From UBA9732 sp052170315 (GTDB lineage: Bacteria > Spirochaetota > Spirochaetia > Sphaerochaetales > Sphaerochaetaceae): 64,000 nt of DNA. This document shows positions 25,160-34,411 of this stretch, piece after piece. The stretch is from NCBI GenBank assembly GCA_052170315.1, contig JBQNAT010000003.1, positions 1-64,000 of the forward strand. The letters are read 5' to 3'. Each line of letters begins with the position of its first letter. Within the stretch, counting starts at the first letter, position 1. A program made the translations under genes and the position numbers. The notes under the pieces are model-generated. The model searched no databases, was not told where the DNA came from, and saw only the letters and a program-made list of their open reading frames with translations.

Positions 25160-25801
25160 TTAAGTATAAATTTGAAGGGCATTTGCAAGAAGTTCCCTGC
25201 AGCCGGAAAGCTCTGAAATTGTATCGGGTCTTTTTGCCTCAAAGGAAACAGGGCCTGAATAGCCAAGTTTCTTCAGAAGTGAAAGACCTTCTGAAATATA
25301 GCAGCTGAAAGAACCGGATGGAAGAGTCCTGTCAGACTCGGCCACATGGACATGACGGATCAGGTCAAAATTCCGTGCAAGACTTTTAATGTCCTCTCCG
25401 TTGCACATCATGTGGAAAAGATCTGCAAGAAGAAAAATGCGGTCATTCCCGTCAGATCGTGCCTTGCGTGTAGCCTGGGCCCCTTCGTCAAGGATATTGA
25501 TGTAATCGGCCTCGCCCTTACGGATGGGTTCTATAAGAACATCAATGTCATATTTTTCACAGTAAAGCTGTAAAATTCCAAGACATGTCTGAAAATAGGC
25601 ATCCGCTGTTTCTTTACTCAGATCCCCGCGCCTTCGTGCGGCAGAGCTTCCGAAAATAAGTTTTTTCATTCCAAGGAATGACGTTCTTTCAAAGGCATGG
25701 TCCAGATATTTACGTGTTTTGGATTCGTCATACAGTGGACCTACCACAGGGACACTTCCTGGAAAGAGATTGCATCCGCAGTCACAGTCTCGCGGTTGCA
25801 A
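25160..25801 (-). pseudogene. sugar phosphate isomerase/epimerase (TIM barrel), N-terminally truncated
   Basis: About 213 residues resembling the C-terminal three quarters of AP-endonuclease-2-type sugar isomerases. KKLIFGSSAARR, VLIEPIRKGEADYIN (metal Glu), LLADLFHMM (Asp/His), HVHVAESDR and VSFEAKR (final Glu) are the metal-site segments, in the right order. Homologues start about 50-70 residues earlier. Here an in-frame TGA lies shortly before the first usable codon, and there is no ATG or ribosome site. The first barrel strands are missing next to the DUF4143 ATPase gene, so the gene was probably cut when that gene arrived. Confidence 0.65.
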
Positions 25802-25875
25802 TTGAGTATGCGCTCAGCGAAAAAAGCTTATCAGAAAGATGATTCAATGATTACAGGCAAGATGCCAGATATGGC

Positions 25876-27078
25876 CTATCTGTCGTTTTCAGCCAGCCAT
25901 CTGGCTATATCATGGATTATGAGCCCTTCTTTGTCGTAGACCTCATGTCCGGTTCTTGCGATGAGTATTTTTGGATACGAATCCCTGATACTTCGCAAGG
26001 GAGACAGCTCTCGCTCCAATGCCTCAGGATTTGAGATGTTGTCTGAAACCTGGATGTACAGTTTTTCATTTTGTTTCTTGACTACAAAGTCGATTTCTTT
26101 TTCGTAGAGCTTTCCGACATATATCTCATAACCACGCCTGATCAGTTCCATTGCAACAATGTTCTCATATAACTTCCCATAATCCATGTTGATTGTTCCG
26201 AGACGTGAATAGCGGAAAGACTGATCTACAAGGTAATACTTGTCTGCCGTCTCCAGGTACTTCTTGCCTCTGATGTCGTAGCGTTTTACGTCATAGAACA
26301 GGAACGCGTCTCCAAGATACCTGATATAGTTGCCTATTGTAACATGATTCGTATCATTTTTCTCTGCTTTCAGCTTATTTGTGATATTATTTACAGATGT
26401 AAGTTCGCTCATGTTGCCCATCAGGTAGTCAGTAAGATTGCTCAGCAGCGGAAGATTCGTCAGCCTGTAGCGCTGTACGATATCTCTGGTCAATATGGTG
26501 TTGAACACAGAGTTTATATAGCTTGCTTTATCCCCCGGCGTGCCATATTCATAAGAACCGGAGATTCCTCCTTCCGTGGAGTATCTTTCAAACAGTCTGT
26601 TGATATCTTTTTCCTCATCATGATAAGCGCAGAACTCCTTGAAGCTGAAAGGAAGTACATGAATCTCAATCTGCCTTCCGGTGAAATAAGTGGCAAGGTC
26701 CGAACTGAGCATGAAGGCGTTGGAACCTGTCAGATAGATGTCATATTTTTTCTCCGCATAGATCCAGTTGATTGCTTCCTCAAATCGCTTGCAAAGCTGT
26801 ACTTCGTCAATTAACAGGTAGTTGGCTTTATTTTCCCTATATGATTTTTCGACTTTTTCGTACAGGGAATCCTTGTCACGAAGACTTTCATTCTCATGCA
26901 GAAGCAAATCCAGATAGATGATGTTGGAATCGGGTTCCTCTTTTTTGAGCAATTCAATGAAGGCCTTCATCAATTCCGATTTTCCCGATCTTCTGACACC
27001 CGTGATGACTTTTATGTCGCGGGTCCCTTTCAGCCGTCTCATCCTTTCCAGATATTCAGTTCTTTCGATGGTCTTCAT
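25876..27078 (-). CDS. AAA-family ATPase, AAA_14/DUF4143 type
   Basis: A 400-aa protein. The N-terminal P-loop domain has Walker A GVRRSGKSEL near residue 30 and Walker B YLLIDEVQL near residue 105, with the sensor segment YLTGSNAFML. The middle winged-helix part is followed by a DUF4143 domain resembling restriction-endonuclease-like folds (YEKEIDFVVKK). These proteins are abundant in host-associated bacteria; their role is unknown. The start at 27078 is preferred because the in-frame ATG at 27129 lies only 3 nt after the predicted -10 box. It sits against a truncated gene and an inverted repeat. Confidence 0.88.
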   Translation of the reverse strand: MKTIERTEYLERMRRLKGTRDIKVITGVRRSGKSELMKAFIELLKKEEPDSNIIYLDLLLHENESLRDKDSLYEKVEKSYRENKANYLLIDEVQLCKRFEEAINWIYAEKKYDIYLTGSNAFMLSSDLATYFTGRQIEIHVLPFSFKEFCAYHDEEKDINRLFERYSTEGGISGSYEYGTPGDKASYINSVFNTILTRDIVQRYRLTNLPLLSNLTDYLMGNMSELTSVNNITNKLKAEKNDTNHVTIGNYIRYLGDAFLFYDVKRYDIRGKKYLETADKYYLVDQSFRYSRLGTINMDYGKLYENIVAMELIRRGYEIYVGKLYEKEIDFVVKKQNEKLYIQVSDNISNPEALERELSPLRSIRDSYPKILIARTGHEVYDKEGLIIHDIARWLAENDR

Positions 27079-27090
27079 TTTTTGTTCCAG

Positions 27091-27182
27091 TTTCAAAACT
27101 TCAAGAAAAATACGTTTTTGAAACCACATGCAATATAGAACATTTACTTTCGAAAGTCAAATATTATTGAAGTTTTGAAACC
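27091..27182 (-). promoter_or_regulatory. ATPase promoter flanked by a 15-bp inverted repeat
   Basis: GTTTCAAAACTTCAA (27091-27105) and its exact complement (27168-27182) bracket a promoter: TTGACT (27161-27156), a 17-bp spacer, TATATT (27138-27133). The spacer holds the perfect palindrome CTTTCGAAAG. One arm lies in the leader and the other upstream of -35, which would suit looping by a regulator. Confidence 0.6.
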
Positions 27183-27245
27183 GATGTGAAGGTCAAATGG
27201 GACGATTTAAAGAGTATCACACCTTTGAATAGATATGAATCCTCT

Positions 27246-28454
27246 TCACATCTTTTGAACGCCAATATCGTCTACTGCCTGTTCCCTTTTTCTGCAGAAG
27301 GCGTTCAGCCAAAGCTCGCTTTCATGTTCCGGCCGTCCGTCACGTGTTGTCATGCATTTAACCAGCTCAAGCTCCGGAATTCCCGAAAGCAGAACTTTCA
27401 GGCGCTCTTCGTTTATGTCTGTAAAATAGCGCCCGTCCCTGACGCCGGAGAAATCTCCGTATTTAAAGGACATATAAAAAATGCCATTATTCCTAAGCAT
27501 CTTTGCATATTTTCTGACTGTATGCGGAAGCTTGGACATTTCTACATGAAGAAGCGACGCGCAAGCCCATATCCCGTCAAAAACGATGTTGGTCTCATAT
27601 TTCTCAAAGGTTGCCCTTATTATTTCACAGCCAAGGAGCTTTGAAGCGACACCGCACATCTCATTTGAACCGTCAATTGAAAAAACCCTGAAGCCGGCTT
27701 CTCTGAAATACAGAGAATCCCTGCCCGTACCGCAGCCAAGATCAAGAACCTTACCTCCTTTAGGTATAAGTTCCATGAATGCATTCTGAAGGACTGACAT
27801 GTCTACGCCTATGGTATTTTCAGAAAAAAGACCGGCGTTGTTTCTGTAGTAGTCAAGCGTCATATCAGTATTGGCTTTGTTTTTGGGATTGTCATAAATT
27901 GAACAGCATACAGCTTCATCTTTGAAAAAACCGACGCGCCTTACGGCAGATTCTCCCGCAGCCCCGGTTATGGCAGGACCTATGGCAAATTTCCTGGCAA
28001 AAAGCGTGGAAGGTATCTCCAGTTTTTCAAGGCGCGAAAAGGCTTCCCTTGTTTTTAACTCATCTTCCGCAAAAACCAGGGTCGAATGGAAAATGAAAAT
28101 TCTGTCGAACTCCTGAAGCCGGATATCAAAGCGTTTTTGAAGCAGAGAGCAAAGCTCTTCATGCAGACCTCTGAGATCTGGGGATTCCTTCATTCGTATC
28201 CAGATTATGTTTCCGCTCTTCTCAAGGCCCTCTACCTGAATTGCAAAGGAAGGCAGAGAGGAGAGATACGCAAACATGAAATCCTCGACCTCATCCCTGA
28301 GTTCATCGGGGATGGGAAATGAAATGCGCAGGGAGATGTGAAACGGAAGAGAAAGAACCGGGTTTTTCATGCCAAGTTCCTGAGTGATGCGGTTGACCTT
28401 TTCCCGCAGCCCGGAAAGCTGGTCCTCTATATCAATGGCACTCCAAATGTACAT
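27246..28454 (-). CDS. 2H phosphoesterase (2'-5' RNA ligase-like)-SAM methyltransferase fusion
   Basis: A 402-aa two-domain protein. Residues 1 to about 175 form a 2H phosphoesterase with both catalytic motifs, FHISLRI and FHSTLVF. These enzymes open cyclic phosphates or 2'-5' bonds at RNA ends. From about 205 on there is a class I methyltransferase with the SAM loop VLDLGCGTGRDSLYF, the acidic VFSIDGS and the LHVEMSKLPHTVR segment typical of TehB/UbiE-like enzymes. Both active sites look intact. GGAGGAG precedes the ATG. I infer a coupled activity on an RNA or nucleotide end, but no target can be named from the sequence. Confidence 0.85.
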   Translation of the reverse strand: MYIWSAIDIEDQLSGLREKVNRITQELGMKNPVLSLPFHISLRISFPIPDELRDEVEDFMFAYLSSLPSFAIQVEGLEKSGNIIWIRMKESPDLRGLHEELCSLLQKRFDIRLQEFDRIFIFHSTLVFAEDELKTREAFSRLEKLEIPSTLFARKFAIGPAITGAAGESAVRRVGFFKDEAVCCSIYDNPKNKANTDMTLDYYRNNAGLFSENTIGVDMSVLQNAFMELIPKGGKVLDLGCGTGRDSLYFREAGFRVFSIDGSNEMCGVASKLLGCEIIRATFEKYETNIVFDGIWACASLLHVEMSKLPHTVRKYAKMLRNNGIFYMSFKYGDFSGVRDGRYFTDINEERLKVLLSGIPELELVKCMTTRDGRPEHESELWLNAFCRKREQAVDDIGVQKM

Positions 28455-28596
28455 AGCTCCTCCGCCGTTTACTTAATGTATATTTATTTTAATAGGTATG
28501 GAAGAAAAAGCAAGGCTGAAGGAGTATTCTAAACGCTGTTAAATTTGTAGATTATCCGGTAGATTATCCGTTAGAATATAGCACTGAGGAGCTTAC

Positions 28597-29589
28597 ATGA
28601 TCAAAGCTGTTATTTTGTTTGCAATCGGCCTTGTCCTTCTGATTAAAGGCGGAGACTGGTTCGTTGACGGAGCTGTAGGGATTGCCCACCGCTATCATAT
28701 TCCCGAGATTCTTATAGGCGCTACGGTGGTTTCCATAGGGACAACAATTCCCGAGGTCATGGTCTCCTCTATTGCGGCGGCAGTGGGCCAGAGTCAGACT
28801 GCATACGGCAACGCAATAGGCTCGGTCATCTGCAATACGGCCCTCATTTCCGCCATAACAATTTCCGCGAAAGCGTCGGCGGAGGTTGATACAAAGTCCT
28901 TCAGAATACCGGTGCTTTTCTTCTTCCTTACTACATTAATTTATGCTGTGGTGGCATATACTAACGGTTTTTTCTCGCGTCTTATCGGAATTGTCCTTCT
29001 TGCTATTTTCATCATTTACATGTTCATAACCGTAAAGCGGGCTTTCAGCGGAAAGCTTGTTCTTGATGAGGGCGCGAAAGAAGAAGAGAAATCCATTGAA
29101 GAAAAAGAAGCCTCATCCCCCTTGTGGAAGGACATTGTTTTCCTTATACTTGGAGCCGCGACAATAGCGATAGGGGCCAACCTTCTTGTAGATAACGGCA
29201 AGATAATTGCAGCCGGGCTTGGTGTTCCTGAATCTGTAATTGCTCTTACCTTCATAGCCCTTGGCACGTCTCTTCCCGAGCTTGTTACTGCCATCACTTC
29301 TCTTGCGAAGGGGCACTCTTCTCTTTCAATGGGAAATATTGTTGGCGCGAACCTGTTCAATCTTGTTCTTGTAAGCGGACTGGCAATTACTATTAAGCCT
29401 TTCAGCATACCCGCGGACAAACTTATAGGCGGCATAAATGCCTCTCTGGCAGTTGATATTCCGGTTATGTTCTTTGTTATGGCTTTCATGACCATACCGG
29501 CTCTTATTTCGGGTAAACTCAGGCGCTATCAGGGAATAATTCTTCTTCTGATATATTGCGCCTATGTTATTTTTCAGTTTTTTATCTGA
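28597..29589 (+). CDS. CaCA-family sodium/calcium exchanger (YrbG-like)
   Basis: A 330-aa inner-membrane antiporter with about ten helices and the two alpha repeats of the family. The first has GATVVSIGTTIPEVMVS and GNAIGSVICNT; the second has ALTFIALGTSLPELVTA and GNIVGANLFN, each with the ion-binding Glu. A cytosolic acidic loop (EEEKSIEEKE) separates the halves. It exchanges Na+ or H+ for Ca2+. GAGGAG precedes the ATG, and the gene is monocistronic, ending at a hairpin terminator. Confidence 0.93.
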   Translation: MIKAVILFAIGLVLLIKGGDWFVDGAVGIAHRYHIPEILIGATVVSIGTTIPEVMVSSIAAAVGQSQTAYGNAIGSVICNTALISAITISAKASAEVDTKSFRIPVLFFFLTTLIYAVVAYTNGFFSRLIGIVLLAIFIIYMFITVKRAFSGKLVLDEGAKEEEKSIEEKEASSPLWKDIVFLILGAATIAIGANLLVDNGKIIAAGLGVPESVIALTFIALGTSLPELVTAITSLAKGHSSLSMGNIVGANLFNLVLVSGLAITIKPFSIPADKLIGGINASLAVDIPVMFFVMAFMTIPALISGKLRRYQGIILLLIYCAYVIFQFFI

Positions 29590-29605
29590 TGAATAAAAGA
29601 AAATC

Positions 29606-29636
29606 AGAAACTGTAAATTTATGCAGTTTCTATTTA
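29606..29636 (+). terminator. probable terminator after the exchanger gene
   Basis: An 8-bp stem AGAAACTG/CAGTTTCT (29606-29613 with 29624-29631) with an A/T-rich tail, 16 bp after the stop codon. Confidence 0.55.
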
Positions 29637-29652
29637 AACCTATATGGGTCCA

Positions 29653-29670
29653 CCTGAAAATATATTCATT
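29653..29670. promoter_or_regulatory. ARG box-like operator 1
   Basis: CCTGAAAATATATTCATT differs from the ArgR consensus wnTGAATwwwwATTCAnw at one core position. It lies 41 bp (about four helical turns, centre to centre) upstream of the second box. Confidence 0.6.
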
Positions 29671-29693
29671 TATTTTGCTGAATTTCCTTTATT

Positions 29694-29711
29694 TATGAAT
29701 TTTTATTCTTG
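29694..29711. promoter_or_regulatory. ARG box-like operator 2, overlapping the -35 box
   Basis: TATGAATTTTTATTCTTG matches the ArgR core TGAATwwwwATTCA at all but the last base. It overlaps the first three bases of the -35 hexamer, so bound repressor would exclude RNA polymerase. Confidence 0.65.
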
Positions 29712-29737
29712 ACATCCTCCTTTTAAAAGCATATTTT
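29709..29737 (+). promoter_or_regulatory. arginine operon promoter
   Basis: TTGACA (29709-29714), a 17-bp spacer and TATTTT (29732-29737). The start site is near 29744, giving a leader of about 30 nt with GGAGG before argF. Confidence 0.8.
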
Positions 29738-29773
29738 ATGCATACAGTCGCCAATAAGCGATTCGGAGGAACT

Positions 29774-30778
29774 ATGGACAAGCTTTCAATTAACGGCAAG
29801 TATCACGGAAAAAACTTCCTGAAGCTTCTGGATTTCACGCCTGAGGATATCCGATACTTACTTGACCTGTCCGTGAAACTAAAGGCCGAAAAAAAATCGG
29901 GTACGCCCCACCGCATTCACGAAGGCAAAAATATCGCTCTGCTTTTCGAGAAAACAAGTACCCGTACTAGATGCGCCTTCGAAGTGGCGGCCTCTGACCT
30001 TGGTATGAGCACGGTCTATCTTGACCCCGCAGGCTCGCAGCTGGGAAAGAAGGAAAGCATAGAAGACACGGCAAAAGTGCTTGGAAGGATGTTTGACGGC
30101 ATAGAGTACAGAGGCTTCGGACAGAACAGGGTCGAGGCTCTTGCGAAATACGCGGGAGTTCCTGTCTGGAACGGTCTCACAAACGAATTCCACCCCACCC
30201 AGATTCTTGCAGACCTTATGACCATTCAGGAAAATTTCGGAACCCTTAAGGGAAAGAAACTGGTTTTCATGGGAGACGCGAGATTCAACATGGGGAACTC
30301 TTTGATGGTCGGATGCGCAAAAATGGGTATGAAATTTGTAGCTTGTGCCCCGAATAAGTACTTTCCTTCACCGGAACTTACAGCAGAGTGCGAAAAAATC
30401 GCAAAAGAGACGGGAGCGTCTATAGAATTCATAACAGAGCCGATTGAAGCCACAAAAAATGCGGATGTAATTTATACGGATGTTTGGGTATCAATGGGAG
30501 AGCCGGATGAGGTTTGGAGCGAAAGAATTCACGACCTTCTGCCCTACAGAGTTACATCGACCCTTATGAAAAATGCCGGGCCGCAGTGCATCTTCATGCA
30601 TTGTCTTCCATCCTTCCACGACCTGAACACAAAAACAGGAGCGGATGTATATGAAAAATTCGGCCTGGACTGCATGGAAGTCACGGATGAGGTTTTCGGA
30701 TGTGATAAATCCGTTGTCTTTGATGAAGCGGAAAACCGTATGCACACAATAAAGGCTGTAATGGCAGCGACCCTTTAG
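29774..30778 (+). CDS. argF: ornithine carbamoyltransferase
   Basis: A 334-aa OTCase: ornithine + carbamoyl phosphate gives citrulline. The carbamoyl-phosphate loop is STRTR in FEKTSTRTRCAFE; the ornithine-side signature is FMHCLPSFHD, with the active Cys in HCLP. The second-domain DVWVSMGE is also typical. The start at 29774 is set by GGAGG 6 nt upstream; the in-frame ATG at 29738 abuts the -10 box. It is the first gene of a seven-gene arginine operon and the one nearest the ARG boxes. Confidence 0.97.
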   Translation: MDKLSINGKYHGKNFLKLLDFTPEDIRYLLDLSVKLKAEKKSGTPHRIHEGKNIALLFEKTSTRTRCAFEVAASDLGMSTVYLDPAGSQLGKKESIEDTAKVLGRMFDGIEYRGFGQNRVEALAKYAGVPVWNGLTNEFHPTQILADLMTIQENFGTLKGKKLVFMGDARFNMGNSLMVGCAKMGMKFVACAPNKYFPSPELTAECEKIAKETGASIEFITEPIEATKNADVIYTDVWVSMGEPDEVWSERIHDLLPYRVTSTLMKNAGPQCIFMHCLPSFHDLNTKTGADVYEKFGLDCMEVTDEVFGCDKSVVFDEAENRMHTIKAVMAATL

Positions 30779-30844
30779 GTCTTGCGTACAGTCCGTTTAC
30801 TCGTTGTTTTAACTTTTGATTTTAATTTAAATAGGAGAAATATC

Positions 30845-32071
30845 ATGTCAGCAAAGTATTCAAATATCAAAAAAGTCGTTTTAGCCTATTCCGGCGGTCT
30901 TGATACGTCAATCATCATTCCGTGGCTTAAAGAGAACTACAACAATCCCGAAATCATTGCTGTAGCGGGAAACGTGGGTCAGGCAGATGAACTTGAAGGC
31001 CTTGAGGCAAAAGCTCTGAAAACCGGCGCTTCAAAGCTGATTGTCGCAGACCTTACAGATGAAATGGTAGACAGCATTATCATTCCGGCTCTGAAAATGG
31101 ATGCGAAGTATGAAACATACCTTCTTGGAACGGCCTTTGCCCGCCCTGTCATCGGTAAAAAGCTTGCGGAAATCGCGTTGGCTGAAGGCGCTGACGCGAT
31201 AGCCCACGGCTGTACCGGAAAGGGCAACGACCAGGTGCGTTTTGAGCTTGCAATAAAGAGGTTCGCCCCGGGCATGAAGATAATTGCCCCGTGGAGGGAA
31301 TGGTCACTGAAGTCAAGGGAAGAGGAAATCGACTACGCGGAAGCTCACAATGTGCCGCTTAAGATTTCAAGAACTACAAACTACTCCAAGGATAAGAACC
31401 TCTGGCATCTGAGCCATGAAGGCCTTGACCTTGAAGATCCGTCAAACGAGCCCGACTATGACAAGCAGGGTTTCCTTGAGATGGGCGTTTCTCCGGTAAA
31501 GGCACCGGACAAGCCCGCTTATGTAACCATCAGCTTTGAAGCCGGAGCCCCGGTTGCAGTAGACGGAGAAAAAATGAAGGCTTCTAGGATAATCGAAAAG
31601 CTTAACAAGCTTGGCGGAGAAAACGGCATAGGCATCATTGATATTGTTGAAAACAGGCTTACGGGCATGAAGGACAGGGGCGTATATGAAACTCCCGGCG
31701 GAACCATCCTGTACAAGGCTCACGAGCAGCTTGAGATGATAACTGTAGATAAGGATACCCTGCACGAAAAGCAGAAGCTTGCCGTAGATTACGCGGACCT
31801 TCTATACAACGGAAAGTGGTACTCCCCTCTTCAGGAAGCCCTTACAGCCTTTGCCAACGAGGCAAACAAATATGTAACAGGCGATGTAAAACTCAAGCTC
31901 TACAAGGGCAACATCATACCTGCCGGAATGACTTCTCCGTACACGCTCTATTCGGAAAATCTTGTTACCTTCGGTGAAAGCGACTACGACCAGAAACAGT
32001 CAGAAGGTTTCATAAACCTCTGGGGTCTTCCAACAACCATGCAGGCCCTCAGGGAACAGAGAAAGCTTTGA
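30845..32071 (+). CDS. argG: argininosuccinate synthase
   Basis: A 408-aa enzyme that joins citrulline and aspartate with ATP to give argininosuccinate. The PP-loop AYSGGLDTS is at the N-terminus, with GCTGKGNDQVRFE and the citrulline-binding Arg/Ser segments further on. The start at 30845 (AGGAG 8 nt upstream) replaces the longer in-frame start at 30782, whose extra residues match nothing in the family. It is the second gene of the operon, 66 bp after argF. Confidence 0.97.
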   Translation: MSAKYSNIKKVVLAYSGGLDTSIIIPWLKENYNNPEIIAVAGNVGQADELEGLEAKALKTGASKLIVADLTDEMVDSIIIPALKMDAKYETYLLGTAFARPVIGKKLAEIALAEGADAIAHGCTGKGNDQVRFELAIKRFAPGMKIIAPWREWSLKSREEEIDYAEAHNVPLKISRTTNYSKDKNLWHLSHEGLDLEDPSNEPDYDKQGFLEMGVSPVKAPDKPAYVTISFEAGAPVAVDGEKMKASRIIEKLNKLGGENGIGIIDIVENRLTGMKDRGVYETPGGTILYKAHEQLEMITVDKDTLHEKQKLAVDYADLLYNGKWYSPLQEALTAFANEANKYVTGDVKLKLYKGNIIPAGMTSPYTLYSENLVTFGESDYDQKQSEGFINLWGLPTTMQALREQRKL

Positions 32072-32083
32072 AAGGAGACAGGC

Positions 32084-33460
32084 ATGGCTAAAATGTGGGA
32101 AGGAAGAACGGCAGGCAGGGTTGATTCCCTTGCGGACAGCTTCAACTCCTCTATTGCGTTTGACCGCAGGCTTTACAGGCAGGACATCACAGGGAGCATT
32201 GCACACACAGCCATGCTTGCAAAACAGAAAATAATAACCAGTGAAGAAGGAAATGCAATAATTTCTGCACTTAAGCAGATTTTACAGGACATTGAAGACG
32301 GAAAGCTTAAAATTGATTTTGAAGCTGAAGATATTCACATGTTCATAGAGAGCGTGCTGACTTCGCGCATAGGTGACACAGGCAAAAAGCTCCATACCGC
32401 AAGAAGCAGGAATGACCAGGTTGCCCTTGATTTAAGGCTGTATCTGAGAGACTTTTCGGATGAACTTACAGAGCTTCTAAAAGCCCTGATTAAAGAACTG
32501 ACTGAAAAAGCCGGGGCAAACAAACAGGTCATAATGCCGGGCTACACCCATCTTCAGCATGCTCAGCCGGTGCTGTTTTCACACTACATACTGGCATATG
32601 CCATGATGTTTGTCCGTGATATACAACGCATATCAGACTGCAGAAAACGCCTTAACGTAAGCCCCATAGGAAGCTGCGCCCTTGCGGGCACAACCTACGA
32701 TACGGACAGGGTTTTCGAAGCCGGTATGCTTGGCTTTGACGATATCTGCATGAACAGCCTTGACGGTGTTTCAGACAGAGATTTCTGCGTGGATATCCTA
32801 AGCGCTCTTTCAATCATCATGGTTCATCTCAGCCGCCTTTCGGAAGAACTCATCCTATGGTCCAGCAGCGAATTCAGCTTTGTGGAAATGAGCGACAGCT
32901 TCTCCACAGGCTCTTCAATCATGCCGCAGAAAAAAAATCCCGACATGGCCGAGCTTTGCAGAGGTAAATCCGGAAGAGTCTTCGGAAGCCTGATGAGCAT
33001 TCTTACAACTCTTAAAGGTCTGCCTCTTGCCTATAACAAGGATATGCAGGAAGACAAGGAAGGGCTTTTTGATGCCTGTGACACAGTAACATTATGTCTG
33101 AAAGTCTTCACCCCTATGATTGGTTCCATGAATATAAATCGGAAAGCCATGGCTTCGGCGGCGCGGAAAGGCTTTATGAACGCAACGGACCTTGCGGACT
33201 ATCTTGTGCTGAAAGGACTTCCTTTCAGAGACGCCTACCGAATCTCGGGTTCGGTTGTTTCATTCTGTCTGGAAAACGGGCATATCCTTGAAGACCTTCC
33301 CCTTGAAGACTACAAAAAGTTCAGTCCTCTTATCGGAGAAGACGTCTATCAGGCGGTAGACCTTGAAAACTGCGTCAGCCGGCGTATTTCTGAAGGCGGA
33401 ACATCCGTTAAATCTGTGGATAAACAGCTTGCCTTCCTTGAGTCTTTTTTAAAGATTTGA
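32084..33460 (+). CDS. argH: argininosuccinate lyase
   Basis: A 458-aa member of the fumarase/aspartase superfamily that splits argininosuccinate into arginine and fumarate. The signature loop with the catalytic Ser is GSSIMPQKKNPDMAE; the TARSRNDQ and GYTHLQHAQP segments complete the three conserved regions. Length and motifs are normal. GGAG lies 8 nt before the ATG, and the gap to argG is 12 bp. Confidence 0.97.
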   Translation: MAKMWEGRTAGRVDSLADSFNSSIAFDRRLYRQDITGSIAHTAMLAKQKIITSEEGNAIISALKQILQDIEDGKLKIDFEAEDIHMFIESVLTSRIGDTGKKLHTARSRNDQVALDLRLYLRDFSDELTELLKALIKELTEKAGANKQVIMPGYTHLQHAQPVLFSHYILAYAMMFVRDIQRISDCRKRLNVSPIGSCALAGTTYDTDRVFEAGMLGFDDICMNSLDGVSDRDFCVDILSALSIIMVHLSRLSEELILWSSSEFSFVEMSDSFSTGSSIMPQKKNPDMAELCRGKSGRVFGSLMSILTTLKGLPLAYNKDMQEDKEGLFDACDTVTLCLKVFTPMIGSMNINRKAMASAARKGFMNATDLADYLVLKGLPFRDAYRISGSVVSFCLENGHILEDLPLEDYKKFSPLIGEDVYQAVDLENCVSRRISEGGTSVKSVDKQLAFLESFLKI

Positions 33461-33475
33461 CACAGCGGGTGCGGA

Positions 33476-34411
33476 ATGAAAAAAATTTTTATTGACGGGA
33501 GCGCGGGAACTACAGGTCTGAGGATACAGAGCCGTCTTGAACAGCGCAAAGACATAAAGCTTCTCAGCCTTCCAGAAAAACTCAGAAAAGACAGCACGGC
33601 AAGGGCGGATATGCTCAACAGCGCGGACATTGTTTTTCTTTGTCTTCCGGATGATGCCTCAAAAGAAGCCGTTTCAATGATAAAATCCCCCGATATCTGC
33701 ATAATAGACACCTCAACGGCTCACAGGACAGCCCCCGGATGGACCTACGGCTTTCCCGAAACAGGCGGAAGAAAAAGCCTGATAGCCGCTTCAAAGCGTA
33801 TAGCCAATCCGGGCTGTCATGCCAGCGGGTTCATTTCCCTTATCGCCCCTCTTGTGGAAAAAGGTCTGATAAAAACCGATGCGAAGCTTTCCTGTTTTTC
33901 GTTTACCGGCTATTCGGGGGGCGGCAAAAAAATGATAGCGCAGTATGAAGATACTCGGAAAAGCGCTCTTTTTGAAGCCCCAAGGCTGTACGGCCTGACG
34001 CAGACACACAAACACCTTCCAGAAATGACAGCCGTATGCGGACTTGAAAACGCACCGGTTTTCTGTCCCGTGGTAGCCCCCTGCTATTCAGGCATGCAGG
34101 TCATTATTCCCCTTTTCAGGGACGAGCTCGGCTGCACGGTTCATGACATAAAGGATGTTTATAAAAACTGCTACAAAGGCCCTGTAGTGAAGTTCGAAGA
34201 AGCTCAGGACGAAGACGGTTTTCTTTCAGCAGGTCTTTTTGCGGGGCGTGACGATATGGCAATAAGCGTATACGGAAACGAAGACAGGATAATCCTTGTT
34301 TCGTCTTTCGATAATCTTGGAAAGGGCGCGTCGGGAGCGGCCATCCAGAATATGAATCTGATACTTGGGCTTGAAGAAACTGCGGGTCTTAACATAGGAG
34401 GTATAATATGA
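33476..34411 (+). CDS. argC: N-acetyl-gamma-glutamyl-phosphate reductase, short (type 2) form
   Basis: A 311-aa NADPH-dependent reductase giving N-acetylglutamate semialdehyde. The Rossmann start is FIDGSAGTTGLRI; the catalytic Cys is in ANPGCHASG, with the following GYSGGGKKM and HKHLPEM motifs. The shorter length and the DGSAGTTG start place it in the less common ArgC subgroup, rather than the longer form of about 345 aa. Its stop overlaps argJ by 4 bp. Confidence 0.95.
   Translation: MKKIFIDGSAGTTGLRIQSRLEQRKDIKLLSLPEKLRKDSTARADMLNSADIVFLCLPDDASKEAVSMIKSPDICIIDTSTAHRTAPGWTYGFPETGGRKSLIAASKRIANPGCHASGFISLIAPLVEKGLIKTDAKLSCFSFTGYSGGGKKMIAQYEDTRKSALFEAPRLYGLTQTHKHLPEMTAVCGLENAPVFCPVVAPCYSGMQVIIPLFRDELGCTVHDIKDVYKNCYKGPVVKFEEAQDEDGFLSAGLFAGRDDMAISVYGNEDRIILVSSFDNLGKGASGAAIQNMNLILGLEETAGLNIGGII

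Noticed and set aside
29738..29773. ATG at 29738 as argF start
   Set aside because: It begins directly after the -10 hexamer, upstream of the predicted start site; GGAGG and family alignment support 29774.
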